Made by a program: the position numbers and the translations under genes. A DNA stretch of 64,000 bases from Phycisphaeraceae bacterium (GTDB lineage: Bacteria; Planctomycetota; Phycisphaerae; Phycisphaerales; SM1A02): positions 496,001-560,000 of the forward strand of contig JAHBWY010000001.1 of the NCBI GenBank assembly GCA_019636735.1. Direction: 5' to 3'. Shown piece by piece: positions 55,250 to 64,000 of this stretch. The notes below the pieces were generated by a model that searched no databases, was not told where the DNA came from, and saw only the letters and a program-made list of their open reading frames with translations. Every line of letters begins with the position of its first letter. Within the stretch, counting starts at the first letter, position 1.

Positions 55250-56461
55250 ATGATCCTTGCGATGTCTCTCGTCGTGGCGCTTGCGCCGCTCCCTCCTGTC
55301 GAGCCCTCCGCGATTGCGCCTTCACCGGTCACCGCGTTGGAGACTCAGGCGCAGGACGCGCCGACCCCGGCCGGAACGCCCCAGCCTTCGCCGCGCCCCG
55401 AGCGCACCGCTCCGCAGCGTGGAGACGCGCCAGCCCCCGGAGCGCGGCCGACGCCGCCTTCCACAACGCCGACCCCGCCGCGGCCGCGCGCTCCCATGCC
55501 CGAGCCTGAGCCCGATGAGGATGGCATGATCGACGCGCCGCCGCCGCTCGAAGTCGATCCGCCGGTGCTCGACTTCGGGTTCATTGCGCCGCGCCAGCAG
55601 GTCACCGGCAAGGTGAAGCTCTGGAATCGCGGCCGAAACCCCGTGCGGATCATCGCGGTGCAGCCGAGCTGCAAGTGCACCACCACCAACGATGTGACCG
55701 ACCAGGACATTGCGCCGGGCGAGTTCGTCGAGCTCGAAGCGGGGCTTGATGCGGCCAATTCGCCCCAGCCTCGCAAGGCGGTCATCAAGATTCTGGCCGA
55801 CAAGTATCAGCGCGTGCTCGAGTTCGATGTGCGGGGCGAGGTCGCCTACCCGCTTCGTGCGCAGCCCGGCACCTTCAACATCGTGCGCGGTCAGGAGCAG
55901 TCCGGTCGAGTGCTCATCGAGAGCATCGACAAGAAGCCCTTCCGCATCTGCAATGTGCATGGCGAAGCGCCGCAGTATGTGAACTTCGACCCGACCAGCG
56001 GCGAACCGCAGTCGCAGTACCTCATCGCGTGGGATCTCAAGAAGTATGGCGATGCGCCACCACACTACTGGCTCATCGAGACCGATCACCCCGACTGCCC
56101 GCTTCTGCCGGTGCGCATTCGACATGAATCGACCATTCCGCGGCCCGTGTTCCGCATGAAGGACTACGCCATGAACCTCGGTCGGATGGATCCGAACTCC
56201 TCGGTCGAGGCGGAGATCCTCATCGAGGACCCGGGCGAGCCCATTCTCACGGTGACCTCGGCGAGCGATCGCGCCCGGGCGGAGATGATCCGGACGGAGG
56301 TCGTCGATGGCTGGCTCCACCTTCGCGTGCGCATTACCCCGAGGAAGGATCTCGAGGGAGTCTTCGACTTTCCATTGGTGATCTACTCGCCGACCAAGGA
56401 CATGGAGATCCCCGCCTTCGGCGTCATCCGTTCGTCGGATGCCGGTTGCCGCGCCTCCTGA
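55250..56461 (+). CDS. DUF1573 protein, exported, proline-rich N-terminus
   Basis: Function unknown. The first 20 residues (MILAMSLVVALAPLPPVEPS) are hydrophobic and signal-like; residues 25-100 are Pro/Ala-rich linker. The DUF1573 domain starts LEVDPPVLDFGFIAPRQQVT and contains VQPSCKCTTTNDVTDQDIAP, the CxC version of the motif seen as CGC in the protein at 17419. Two or three Ig-like repeats fill the rest. 403 residues. The start uses ATG at 55250 with TTGGAG upstream; a TTG at 55235 also opens the frame. Fab1-type neighbour fabI follows 12 bases later on the same strand. Confidence 0.78.
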   Translation: MILAMSLVVALAPLPPVEPSAIAPSPVTALETQAQDAPTPAGTPQPSPRPERTAPQRGDAPAPGARPTPPSTTPTPPRPRAPMPEPEPDEDGMIDAPPPLEVDPPVLDFGFIAPRQQVTGKVKLWNRGRNPVRIIAVQPSCKCTTTNDVTDQDIAPGEFVELEAGLDAANSPQPRKAVIKILADKYQRVLEFDVRGEVAYPLRAQPGTFNIVRGQEQSGRVLIESIDKKPFRICNVHGEAPQYVNFDPTSGEPQSQYLIAWDLKKYGDAPPHYWLIETDHPDCPLLPVRIRHESTIPRPVFRMKDYAMNLGRMDPNSSVEAEILIEDPGEPILTVTSASDRARAEMIRTEVVDGWLHLRVRITPRKDLEGVFDFPLVIYSPTKDMEIPAFGVIRSSDAGCRAS

Positions 56462-56473
56462 CAGGACCAACGC

Positions 56474-57253
56474 ATGAGCCTGATGCAGGGAAAGCGCGGA
56501 CTCGTCGTCGGCATCATCAACGACCACAGCTACGCATGGAGCATCGCCCAGCGCCTTCGCACGCACGGGGCTGAGTTGCTCTTCACGCACCTGCCCGGCG
56601 ACAAGATGCAGCGCCGAGTCCTGAAGGCCATCGAAGGGCTCGGCATTTCGCAGCCGTGGCTCGAACCGATGGATGCCGGAAGCGACGAGGATCTCGACCG
56701 GGTCTTCGCCAAGATCGGCGCGGACTTCGGGCGGCTCGATTTCCTGGTGCACTCGATCGCTTTCGCTGACAAGGACTGGCTGCGCGAGGGCGCATTCACA
56801 GGCACCCCGCGCCAGGTCTTCACGCAGGCGATGGACATTTCCGCGTTCACCTACGCCGCCATGGCGCATCGCGCTGCTCCGCTCATGACCAATGGCGGCT
56901 CGATGATCGCCATGAGCTACTACGGCGCGGAGAAGGCGGTGCCCGGCTACAACGTGATGGGGGTCGCGAAGGCCGCGCTCGAAGCCACCGGGCGCTACCT
57001 CGCCATGGAGTTGGGCCAGAAGCAGATTCGCGTGAATGTCATCAGCGGCGGGCCCCTGCGCACCATGAGCGCCCTCGCCGTTGGAGGTTTCCAGGAGATT
57101 CTCGGCTGGGTGGAGAAGAAGGCGCCGCTTCGCCGCAACATCACGGGCGCCGAGGTCGGCGACACAGCGGTCTGGCTCCTCTCCGACCTCGGATCAGGCG
57201 TGACCGGCCAGACCATCTATGTCGATGCCGGCTACTCGATCATGGGCCTGTAG
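56474..57253 (+). CDS. fabI: Enoyl-[acyl-carrier-protein] reductase (NADH)
   Basis: Last reduction of each round of fatty-acid elongation. Family features: KRGLVVGIINDHSYAWSIAQ (FabI-type nucleotide site with the NxxSIA pattern), SIAFADKDWL, and the active site SYYGAEKAVPGYNVMGVAKA with the Tyr-(6 residues)-Lys pair. ISGGPLRTMSA and VTGQTIYVDAGYSIMG complete it. 259 residues, normal. It follows the DUF1573 gene by 12 bases, so they are likely cotranscribed. Confidence 0.95.
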   Translation: MSLMQGKRGLVVGIINDHSYAWSIAQRLRTHGAELLFTHLPGDKMQRRVLKAIEGLGISQPWLEPMDAGSDEDLDRVFAKIGADFGRLDFLVHSIAFADKDWLREGAFTGTPRQVFTQAMDISAFTYAAMAHRAAPLMTNGGSMIAMSYYGAEKAVPGYNVMGVAKAALEATGRYLAMELGQKQIRVNVISGGPLRTMSALAVGGFQEILGWVEKKAPLRRNITGAEVGDTAVWLLSDLGSGVTGQTIYVDAGYSIMGL

Positions 57254-57272
57254 TCAGAGCGTGAGAGCGACG

Positions 57273-57295
57273 GCGCCGCCAACATGGCGCGGCGC
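57273..57295. terminator. GC hairpin between convergent fabI and the MnmE-like gene
   Basis: GCGCC-GCC pairs with GGC-(GC bulge)-GGCGC around AACAT, 19 bases after fabI and five before the opposing stop. No T run. Confidence 0.45.
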
Positions 57296-57300
57296 ATGGA

Positions 57301-58356
57301 TTACTCCCACTCCGCTGCCAGCGCATTACGAGGCAGGATCCACGGACCGGGGTGATCGAGATCAGCCTGAGGCAGGAGCATCTCGCGAAGCCGAGCCACC
57401 AGTGCCGCGATGCCGTCCCCGGTCTTGGAACTGACAACGAGGTCGGCCTCGGCGGCTTCCCTTGATGCGGAGGCCTCCGGCAGATCGCCCTTGTTCAGCA
57501 CTCGAAGATGCGTGCGCGGCGCGTCCGGCCAACCGCCGCCTGGTTCGGCCAGCGACACGACAAGATCTGCCGCGCCGATCAATGACGACGCGATCGTCTG
57601 GGCTTCACGCTCGATGGGGTCGTCGCTCAGCCGAAGTCCCGGGGTATCGAACCAGTCCACCACCAGTCCATCGAGCTCGATGCGCGCCGAGACCGCGTCG
57701 CGCGTCAGGCCGGGTTCGGGACCCGAGAGCGCCAGGTCGAACTCGGCCAATCGGTTCAGCAGCGAGCTCTTTCCAGCGTTCGGCCGACCGATGACCGCAA
57801 TGCGCGCCGGCTCGATCAGGCGCCACAGTCGTTCGCCGCGGGCGAAGTCGTCAGCGGTCACCGGCTCGCGCGGCGCAGCGCGATCTCGTTCGGCGAGCCT
57901 GGCGGCCTGGCGAAGCAGCAGCGGCATGGCGATCGGGCTTGCCGCCCTCGCCACGGCTTCGAGCACCGCTGCCTCCTCCTCGTCATCGGCCTCCGGATAG
58001 AGGTCGCTCTGGGTCAGGTGCGAGCGAGCCGTCTGAAACGACGGCTCGGCATGAAGCACCTGGCACTCATGCAGCAGGTTGGAGAGGCGCTCTCGAATGC
58101 GCACGCCGCCGTGGGGCATCAGCAGGGCCACGCGCGCGTTCACGCGCGCAATGACTCCGGTGTCGATGTCGCCGAATCGGGCCAGAATGACCTGCCCCGG
58201 ATCGGGGACACGGCCCGCCACGCGCTGAAGCACGGGTTCGATTTCACCGACGAGTTGGAGCACGGCGATGGGCCCGGGCACGGAGACCGTTGTCCAGGTT
58301 GACGCGCATCTGGACCTGCGGGTCGATGACCGCCCGTCTTCGGTAGACCCGGTCAC
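57301..58356 (-). CDS. MnmE/TrmE-like GTPase, degenerate
   Basis: 351 residues, shorter than MnmE (about 450). An N-terminal part of about 150 residues keeps fragments of the tetrahydrofolate domain (SVPGPIAVLQLVGEIEPVLQ and MPHGGVRIRERL, with its HGG). The GTPase part has G1 GRPNAGKSSLLN, G2 Thr in LTRDAVSARIELDG, G3 DTPGLRLSDD and G4 NKGD. The C-terminus ends LPRNALAAEWE and lacks the FCIGK motif whose cysteine is needed for tRNA wobble-uridine modification. It is probably a paralogue with another role. Start at 58356 overlaps the coaX stop by four bases. Confidence 0.8.
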   Translation of the reverse strand: MTGSTEDGRSSTRRSRCASTWTTVSVPGPIAVLQLVGEIEPVLQRVAGRVPDPGQVILARFGDIDTGVIARVNARVALLMPHGGVRIRERLSNLLHECQVLHAEPSFQTARSHLTQSDLYPEADDEEEAAVLEAVARAASPIAMPLLLRQAARLAERDRAAPREPVTADDFARGERLWRLIEPARIAVIGRPNAGKSSLLNRLAEFDLALSGPEPGLTRDAVSARIELDGLVVDWFDTPGLRLSDDPIEREAQTIASSLIGAADLVVSLAEPGGGWPDAPRTHLRVLNKGDLPEASASREAAEADLVVSSKTGDGIAALVARLREMLLPQADLDHPGPWILPRNALAAEWE

Positions 58357-59141
58357 GATTCGACCTCGAGCGATCGACGCACCGCGACGGCAATGCCCAG
58401 AAGTGTCAACTCGGGCACGATGCGATCGATGAGTTCATCCTCGCCAAAGAGCGTGGCCGCGTCACCGCCAGTCGCGACCACCGGCGGAAATGCGCCGTAT
58501 CCGGTGGCATATCGCTCGACCAAGCGCCACACCATGCCTCGGAGGCCGTGATAGACGCCCTGAAGCATGGCCTCCGCGGTGTTCCGTCCGAATGGAACAT
58601 CGTCGGGCTGGGCGAACGCGACGCGCGGCAGCGCCGCGGTGCGCTCATGCAGCGCGGTGAGCTGCATCGACGCTCCAGGCGCGATGGCGCCGCCATGGAA
58701 GACGCCCTCACCATCGATGAAGTCCACGGTGACGGCGGTCCCCGCATCGACCACGATGCACGCACTGCGCATGACATCCCAGGCGGCTGCCGCATTCAGG
58801 AGGCGGTCGGCGCCGACTCTGGTTCCCGGCTCAAGGCACTCGCCGATGGGCACCGCAAGGTCGCGCCCGATGCGCTGAATCTCCGTTCCCAGCGCCGCCG
58901 AGAGACGCACTTCCAGCGGGTCCGCCACCGGATCGTTCACGCTCGCAAGCACACACAGCCGGTCGACGGTGACCGCATCGCCGCGTCCTTCCTCCACCCG
59001 TTGCCAGAGGCGCCTCGCCGTCGCGTCGAGGCGCTCGTGGTCGCTGTTGTCCACGCGATCGCTCTCAAGGAGGGTGCCGTCAGCGAACGCGCCGAAGGCC
59101 GTGCGGGTGTTGCCAACTGAAACGGCGAGCAGGGGGGTCAC
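58353..59141 (-). CDS. coaX: Pantothenate kinase, type III
   Basis: First step of coenzyme A synthesis, ATP plus pantothenate. Motifs: LLAVSVGNTRTAFGAF (phosphate loop), GTRVGADRLLNAAAAWDV, IVVDAGTAVTVDFID, GGAIAPGASMQLTALHERTA and VVATGGDAATLF. The start is set at a GTG (59141) because it makes a GTGA overlap with the stop of the transaminase gene; the ATG at 59192 lies inside that gene. 262 residues, normal. Confidence 0.93.
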   Translation of the reverse strand: MTPLLAVSVGNTRTAFGAFADGTLLESDRVDNSDHERLDATARRLWQRVEEGRGDAVTVDRLCVLASVNDPVADPLEVRLSAALGTEIQRIGRDLAVPIGECLEPGTRVGADRLLNAAAAWDVMRSACIVVDAGTAVTVDFIDGEGVFHGGAIAPGASMQLTALHERTAALPRVAFAQPDDVPFGRNTAEAMLQGVYHGLRGMVWRLVERYATGYGAFPPVVATGGDAATLFGEDELIDRIVPELTLLGIAVAVRRSLEVES

Positions 59142-60064
59142 TTCGCCGAGTGTAGGCGGGGACGAAGCAGCTCGAAGAGCCGCGGCGCCCACGCGTCCGA
59201 GTCGACTGCTATGGGCGCGTCGCCCAGGGACCCCGTGGCCGACGCAGTTTGGAGCCGCGCGGCGTTGCGAGTCGGCACGCCGTCGATTTCGGCAACGATG
59301 GAGAGAAGTCGGCGGCTGCTGGTGATCATGACCTCATCGGCGTCGACGAGCTCTTCGATTCGCACGCGCCGCTCGTCCACTTCAACCCCCTCGGATCGCG
59401 CCGCATCGATCACCATGGCGCGCGTCACGCCATGCAGGATCGGCGGGCCGTCCTCCGTTCCCGGAGTGATCAGGCGTTCACCACGACGAAGGAAGACATT
59501 CGTGGAGCCGCCTTCGCTCAGGATGCCGTCGCGGTGCAGGACGGGCTCATCGGCGCCAAGCTCCGCCGCTCGCATGGCTGCGAGCACATTGCCCAGGAGG
59601 CTGATGGTCTTGATTTCGCAGCGAAGCCATCGCTCATCGGGCAGCAGGACGATGCGGACACGGTCGGGCCCCATCAGCTCGGCAAGACTCGGCGCTGACG
59701 ACGCGAGCGCCAGGACCGTCGGCTGAAGCCCCGCGGGGGGCACATGCGACCGCTGGGGCGCCGCGCCGCGAGTCACCTGAAGGTAGACGGTTCCATTGTC
59801 GATGCCGTTGGCGTCCAGAAGCGCCTCGCATATGGTTGGCAGCTCGCCCGCGTCGAAGCCATCGATTCGAGCGAGTTGCAGGCTTCGCTCCAGGCGGCGC
59901 TGATGCAACTCCATGCCGACGCCGATGCGATCGAACACGCGCACCAATTCATAGACGCCGTCGCCGAAGAGAAATCCGCGGTCGAGCACGCTCACCCGCG
60001 CCTCGTGAAGGGCACGCACCTTGCCGTTCAACCACACCTGCTCCGCGGGTGCGCCGTGGATCAT
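59138..60064 (-). CDS. Class IV PLP aminotransferase, D-amino-acid-transaminase-like
   Basis: 308 residues, fold-type IV. LDRGFLFGDGVYELVRVFD gives the N-terminal part; the internal aldimine lysine is in CEIKTISLLGNVLAAMRAAE; EGGSTNVFL and GVTRAMVIDAARSEGVEV follow. The string YLQVTRGAAPQRSHVPP and the LLGNVLA motif match D-alanine aminotransferase more than IlvE or PabC, so D-amino acids are the likeliest substrate, but the branch cannot be fixed by eye. ATGA overlap with btpA and GTGA overlap with coaX place it in a four-gene operon. Confidence 0.85.
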   Translation of the reverse strand: MIHGAPAEQVWLNGKVRALHEARVSVLDRGFLFGDGVYELVRVFDRIGVGMELHQRRLERSLQLARIDGFDAGELPTICEALLDANGIDNGTVYLQVTRGAAPQRSHVPPAGLQPTVLALASSAPSLAELMGPDRVRIVLLPDERWLRCEIKTISLLGNVLAAMRAAELGADEPVLHRDGILSEGGSTNVFLRRGERLITPGTEDGPPILHGVTRAMVIDAARSEGVEVDERRVRIEELVDADEVMITSSRRLLSIVAEIDGVPTRNAARLQTASATGSLGDAPIAVDSDAWAPRLFELLRPRLHSAK

Positions 60065-60861
60065 GCTCGCGCCCTCACCATGGCATCGAGGCGCGCGGGA
60101 TCGAGCGGACTCGCCCAATGGCCGTCTCTCTTCAACGCGCTGCCGACGATGACCGCGTCGGCCACTTCGAGCAGCATGGGAAGCGTGTTTGGCGTGGCGC
60201 CCGAGCCGACGATGAGCGGAAGCGACGACGCCTCCCGAACGGCACGAAGGTCACCATGCGAGGTGGCGCGGCCGGTCTCTGGGCCGGTGACAATGAGCGC
60301 CTCGGCACCGAAGAACTCCGCCGCTCGGGCATGCGCGGCCACATCGAGGTCGTGGGTCAGTGCGTGACTGGAGTGCTTCTTTCGAATGTCCACGGCCACC
60401 AGGACTCCCTCGGCGCCAATCTGGCGACGATAGCGCAGGAGCGGACCGGCATCGGCGCTGGCGAGAACACCTTCGTCGGCCACGGCGCTGAAGACAAAGC
60501 CCTCGGCGCGGATGAACGCGCCGCTGGCGGCGTGGGCCACCGCGAGCGCCGCCATGTTGGCTCCCGCCAGAATCTGGACGCCAACCGGAATGGCGACCGC
60601 TTGGCGCACGGCGAGAACGCACGCCGTCATCGCAGCCACGATCTCGGGACCGACCACACGCGCGAGGTAAGGCGCGTCGTGCATGTTCTCGACGAGGATC
60701 GCATCGAAGCCTGCATCGGCGAGGATCTTCGCTTCGGCAGCCGCATGGGCCGCAATCTCCGTGACGGTGTGTAGCGCCTTCGGTGTGCCGGGGAGCGCGG
60801 GCACATGCACCATGCCGATGAGTGCGCGGGGGCGATGCAGGAAGGGGCGCCGAGCGGCCAT
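60061..60861 (-). CDS. BtpA/SgcQ family protein
   Basis: 266 residues with a TIM-barrel look: ALIGMVHVPALPGTPKALHT, ILADAGFDAILVENMHDAPY, VPVGVQILAG-type strand, FIRAEGFVFSAVADEGVL and GAEALIVTGPETGRATSHGD, PLIVGSGATP. Family members in cyanobacteria stabilise photosystem I; outside phototrophs the role is unknown and a small-molecule reaction is more likely. First gene of the operon btpA-transaminase-coaX-MnmE-like. Divergent from the epimerase-like gene. Confidence 0.88.
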   Translation of the reverse strand: MAARRPFLHRPRALIGMVHVPALPGTPKALHTVTEIAAHAAAEAKILADAGFDAILVENMHDAPYLARVVGPEIVAAMTACVLAVRQAVAIPVGVQILAGANMAALAVAHAASGAFIRAEGFVFSAVADEGVLASADAGPLLRYRRQIGAEGVLVAVDIRKKHSSHALTHDLDVAAHARAAEFFGAEALIVTGPETGRATSHGDLRAVREASSLPLIVGSGATPNTLPMLLEVADAVIVGSALKRDGHWASPLDPARLDAMVRARA

Positions 60862-60900
60862 GGCCGAAGCATACGGCCGGCGCGGCGTAGACTGCGGTTG

Positions 60901-61983
60901 ATGCGGCGATCGTCAGTCACCCGGTCCCGGAGCGCGCCAGCCACGCCGCGCGAGAGCACGGTCGAACTTCGCTCACTGAGGGGGGGCGTGACGGCCCGGG
61001 TCGCTCCCGGCGCTGGCGCCGCACTCGTCTCACTCGCCATCGCGGGGCGCGAGTGGCTGCACCTTCCCGAGCCGCTGCGCCGGTTCCTTCAAGGAGAGCG
61101 AACCGGCGGGGTGCCGCTGCTCTTCCCGTGGGCCAATCGACTTCGGACCGACCGCTTCCGAGTGCTGGGCCGCAGCATCGATCTCTCGCATGTGGCAGGC
61201 GTGCATCGTGACTCGGCGGGCCTGCCCATGCATGGGCTTCTGCTTCGATGGGGTCGATGGGAACTGGATCGGGCGGCCAATGGCGACGCCTTTGCTGCGC
61301 GCCTTCACTGGTCGGGGCGAGGCACCACCAGGGAGCTCTACCGCGCGTTCCCGTTCGACCTCGAGCTTGAGGTTCGATACCGCCTCATTGACGCACCCGG
61401 GTTGAGCCTCGGGGTCGAAGTGGAGACCGTCGTTGATGCGCTCACGGCTCCTGTGCCGCTCAGTTTCGGCTGGCATCCGTACCTTCGACTGCCCGGAGCA
61501 CGAGAGCACTGTGTCATGTGCGCCCCACCACTCCTGCAGATTCCGCTCACCGGTGGCCTGCCAACGGTCGGCGGGACACCGGGGCCATCCGACTTGCTCC
61601 AGCCTCCGAGTTCAGTGTGGACAACGGCGGGCGCAGACGAGCTTCATTCGGGAGTTCGGGACGGCCAGCGGGTCCTGGTCGAGGCGATCAGCCCGTCGTC
61701 ACCCGCCCGATCTGCGCGGCGCATCGTGCGACGGCGTTCGGTGCCTCGATGCGAAGTCGAGTCAATTGGCATCCAGGTGGAGTTCGTGCGAGGCTATCGG
61801 TTCATGCAGATCTACTCACCGCCCGGCGCGTCCTTCATTTGCATCGAACCCATGATGGCGCCAACGGCCGCGCTCTCTGACAGCTCCGTTCAGCTTCCCG
61901 TCATTCAGCCCGGTACAAGGTCGAGCGCCATCTTTCGCATCGGTGTGCAGGGGTTCACGCCAGGCGGGAGTGGAGACGAGTAA
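60901..61983 (+). CDS. Aldose 1-epimerase-like (galactose mutarotase fold)
   Basis: 360 residues. LHLPEPLRRFLQGERTGGVP, LLFPWANRLRTDRFRVLGRS, LSFGWHPYLRLPGAREHCVM (the HPY histidine) and FMQIYSPPGASFICIEPMMA (the catalytic Glu in IEPM) fit the family of sugar-1-epimerases; the family also holds glucose-6-phosphate epimerases, so the sugar is unknown. Start at 60901; a longer frame overlaps the divergent gene. The TAA stop overlaps the ATG of the SDR gene (TAATG, 61981-61985), so both are translated together. Confidence 0.85.
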   Translation: MRRSSVTRSRSAPATPRESTVELRSLRGGVTARVAPGAGAALVSLAIAGREWLHLPEPLRRFLQGERTGGVPLLFPWANRLRTDRFRVLGRSIDLSHVAGVHRDSAGLPMHGLLLRWGRWELDRAANGDAFAARLHWSGRGTTRELYRAFPFDLELEVRYRLIDAPGLSLGVEVETVVDALTAPVPLSFGWHPYLRLPGAREHCVMCAPPLLQIPLTGGLPTVGGTPGPSDLLQPPSSVWTTAGADELHSGVRDGQRVLVEAISPSSPARSARRIVRRRSVPRCEVESIGIQVEFVRGYRFMQIYSPPGASFICIEPMMAPTAALSDSSVQLPVIQPGTRSSAIFRIGVQGFTPGGSGDE

Positions 61984-62825
61984 TGGGTGGTGTTGGTGGT
62001 GAACTCTCGGGCAAGGTCGCCATCATCACTGGCGCAAGCTCCGGCATCGGCAGGGCGACAGCGTTGGCCATGGCGGGAGAGGGTATTCGCCTTGTGCTCG
62101 CTGCGCGGCGGGAGGATCGGCTACGCGAGCTTGCGGGTGACATCGAGCGAGGCGGTGGTCAGGTGGAGGTGGTCGTCGGCGACGCCGCCGATGCCGGAAA
62201 CTCGGAGCGTTTGCTCAGCGCGGCCGCGCGGCGCTTCGGGGGTTTTGATGTGGTCTTCGCGAACGCTGGCTATGGAACCGAGCGAGGGCTCCTCGACCTG
62301 ACGCCCGACGAAGTTCGGCGCATGTTCGAGGTCAACTTCTTCGCCTCCGTCGAGTTGCTTCGAGCGGCGGCGCAGCATCTGATCGCGGAACGGCGGCGCG
62401 GGCACTTGCTTCTGTGCTCAAGCGCGCTCGCCAAGTTCACCTTGCCGTACTTCGGTGTCTACGCGGCCACCAAGGCGGCGCAGGCGATGGTGGCCCGCTC
62501 GCTTCGATTCGAGCTTGAGCCGCATGGCATCGAAGTCAGCAGCGTGCACCCGATCACCACCGTCACGGAGTTCTTCGAGCAGGCGCAGGTGGTCGCCGCG
62601 AAGGACCACGGTGAGGCGCGCGTGCCAGCGCATGCGCCGAGTTTCTTCGTGCAGCGGCCGGAGCGCGTCGCTCGCGCCATTGTGCAAGGGCTTCGTCGGC
62701 CGCGTTCGGAGATCTGGACCAGTCATATTGTGCGGCTGAGCACGGGAGTGCTCAACGCCTTTCCGTTCGTGCTCGACGCCGTCCTGCGCCGTGAAGCGAG
62801 GCGGACTCGCAACCACGCGAGTTGA
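61983..62825 (+). CDS. SDR-family oxidoreductase
   Basis: 280 residues. Nucleotide motif VAIITGASSGIGRATALAMA, then VVFANAGYG (the NAG motif), LLLCSSALAKFTLPYFGVYA with catalytic Ser, Tyr and TK (YAATKAA) residues. The C-terminus has a longer tail with GVLNAFPFVLDAVLRREARR, close to the membrane-tail type of SDRs such as DltE-like or 11-beta-like oxidoreductases. Substrate unknown. Coupled to the epimerase-like gene through a one-base stop/start overlap. Confidence 0.88.
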   Translation: MGGVGGELSGKVAIITGASSGIGRATALAMAGEGIRLVLAARREDRLRELAGDIERGGGQVEVVVGDAADAGNSERLLSAAARRFGGFDVVFANAGYGTERGLLDLTPDEVRRMFEVNFFASVELLRAAAQHLIAERRRGHLLLCSSALAKFTLPYFGVYAATKAAQAMVARSLRFELEPHGIEVSSVHPITTVTEFFEQAQVVAAKDHGEARVPAHAPSFFVQRPERVARAIVQGLRRPRSEIWTSHIVRLSTGVLNAFPFVLDAVLRREARRTRNHAS

Positions 62826-62841
62826 GCCCCGCGTTGCCGGA

Positions 62842-62856
62842 GTCGCCGGCGGCGAC
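62842..62856 (+). terminator. Short GC hairpin after the SDR gene
   Basis: GTCGCC-GGC-GGCGAC, six pairs with a 3-base loop, 16 bases past the stop. No T run. Confidence 0.4.
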
Positions 62857-62978
62857 CGAGGCCCGGGGGGCGTCACATTGGCGGCCGGAACGCAACCGGA
62901 GGCATCCCGGCAGCGGCGTCGTGATATCCTCATCGCTTCCCCCATTCGGGCGTCATGACGATCGATCGTGCGCCATGA

Positions 62979-64000
<1,022 letters not shown>

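Overview
The window is a GC-rich, densely coded bacterial chromosome segment. I see no rRNA, tRNA, insertion sequence, prophage or CRISPR. The lineage is probably Planctomycetota, most likely the Phycisphaerae. This is inferred from three secreted proteins carrying paired short Ca-loop repeats of the form DLNGDGxVDGADLALLLGxWG, from a Ser/Thr kinase coupled to an ECF-type sigma factor, from DUF1573 proteins, a tricorn-like protease, a B12-dependent ribonucleotide reductase and an EF-P with an unusual tip loop. No phylogenetic marker was compared, so the lineage is an inference.

Layout. 1-9070 (minus): ptsI, then an rne/rng - dxr - rseP - SDR run. 9309-11860 (plus): a repeat-anchored secreted protein, then ahcY behind a readable promoter and palindrome. 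11926-13350 (minus): a secreted hypothetical protein. 13501-17359 (plus): a three-gene iron-type ABC importer with 4-base overlaps. 17419-21153: a DUF1573 protein, a YcxB-like membrane protein, and divergent thiolase and fructose-1,6-bisphosphatase genes. 21194-27124: a tricorn-like protease facing a kinase/sigma-factor pair whose last gene overlaps it by 134 bases. 27461-28757: two small secreted proteins. 28952-31644: a B12-binding/MeaB fusion overlapping a MmgE/PrpD gene. 31683-35786: a membrane protein, a repeat-bearing alpha/beta hydrolase and a secreted hypothetical. 36326-40771: dcd-nrdJ. 41186-44496: a UvrD/PcrA helicase and a pilin-like fusion. 44510-50022 (minus): hutI-map-serA-prolyl oligopeptidase. 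50097-55090: sixA, a STAS protein, a ChaN-like lipoprotein, a secreted M14 carboxypeptidase and efp. 55250-57253: DUF1573 protein and fabI. 57301-60861 (minus): btpA, a D-amino-acid-transaminase-like gene, coaX and an MnmE-like GTPase, all with 4-base overlaps. 60901-64000: an aldose-epimerase-like gene, an SDR and gapdh, which runs off the window.

The genes are mostly housekeeping: isoprenoid, fatty-acid, nucleotide, serine and one-carbon metabolism, central carbon flux, RNA decay and translation. Added to these is a secreted proteolysis layer (tricorn-like, prolyl oligopeptidase, M14, RseP) that fits growth on protein. Operons are very tight, with ATGA or GTGA overlaps used repeatedly. Gene ends are often followed by short GC-rich hairpins without a T run. 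The most notable items are the ahcY promoter/operator, the B12-binding/MeaB fusion without a mutase, the RNase E/G with an inserted IF2-N-like domain, the Asn-tipped EF-P, the STAS protein with an altered phosphorylation motif, and the degenerate MnmE paralogue.
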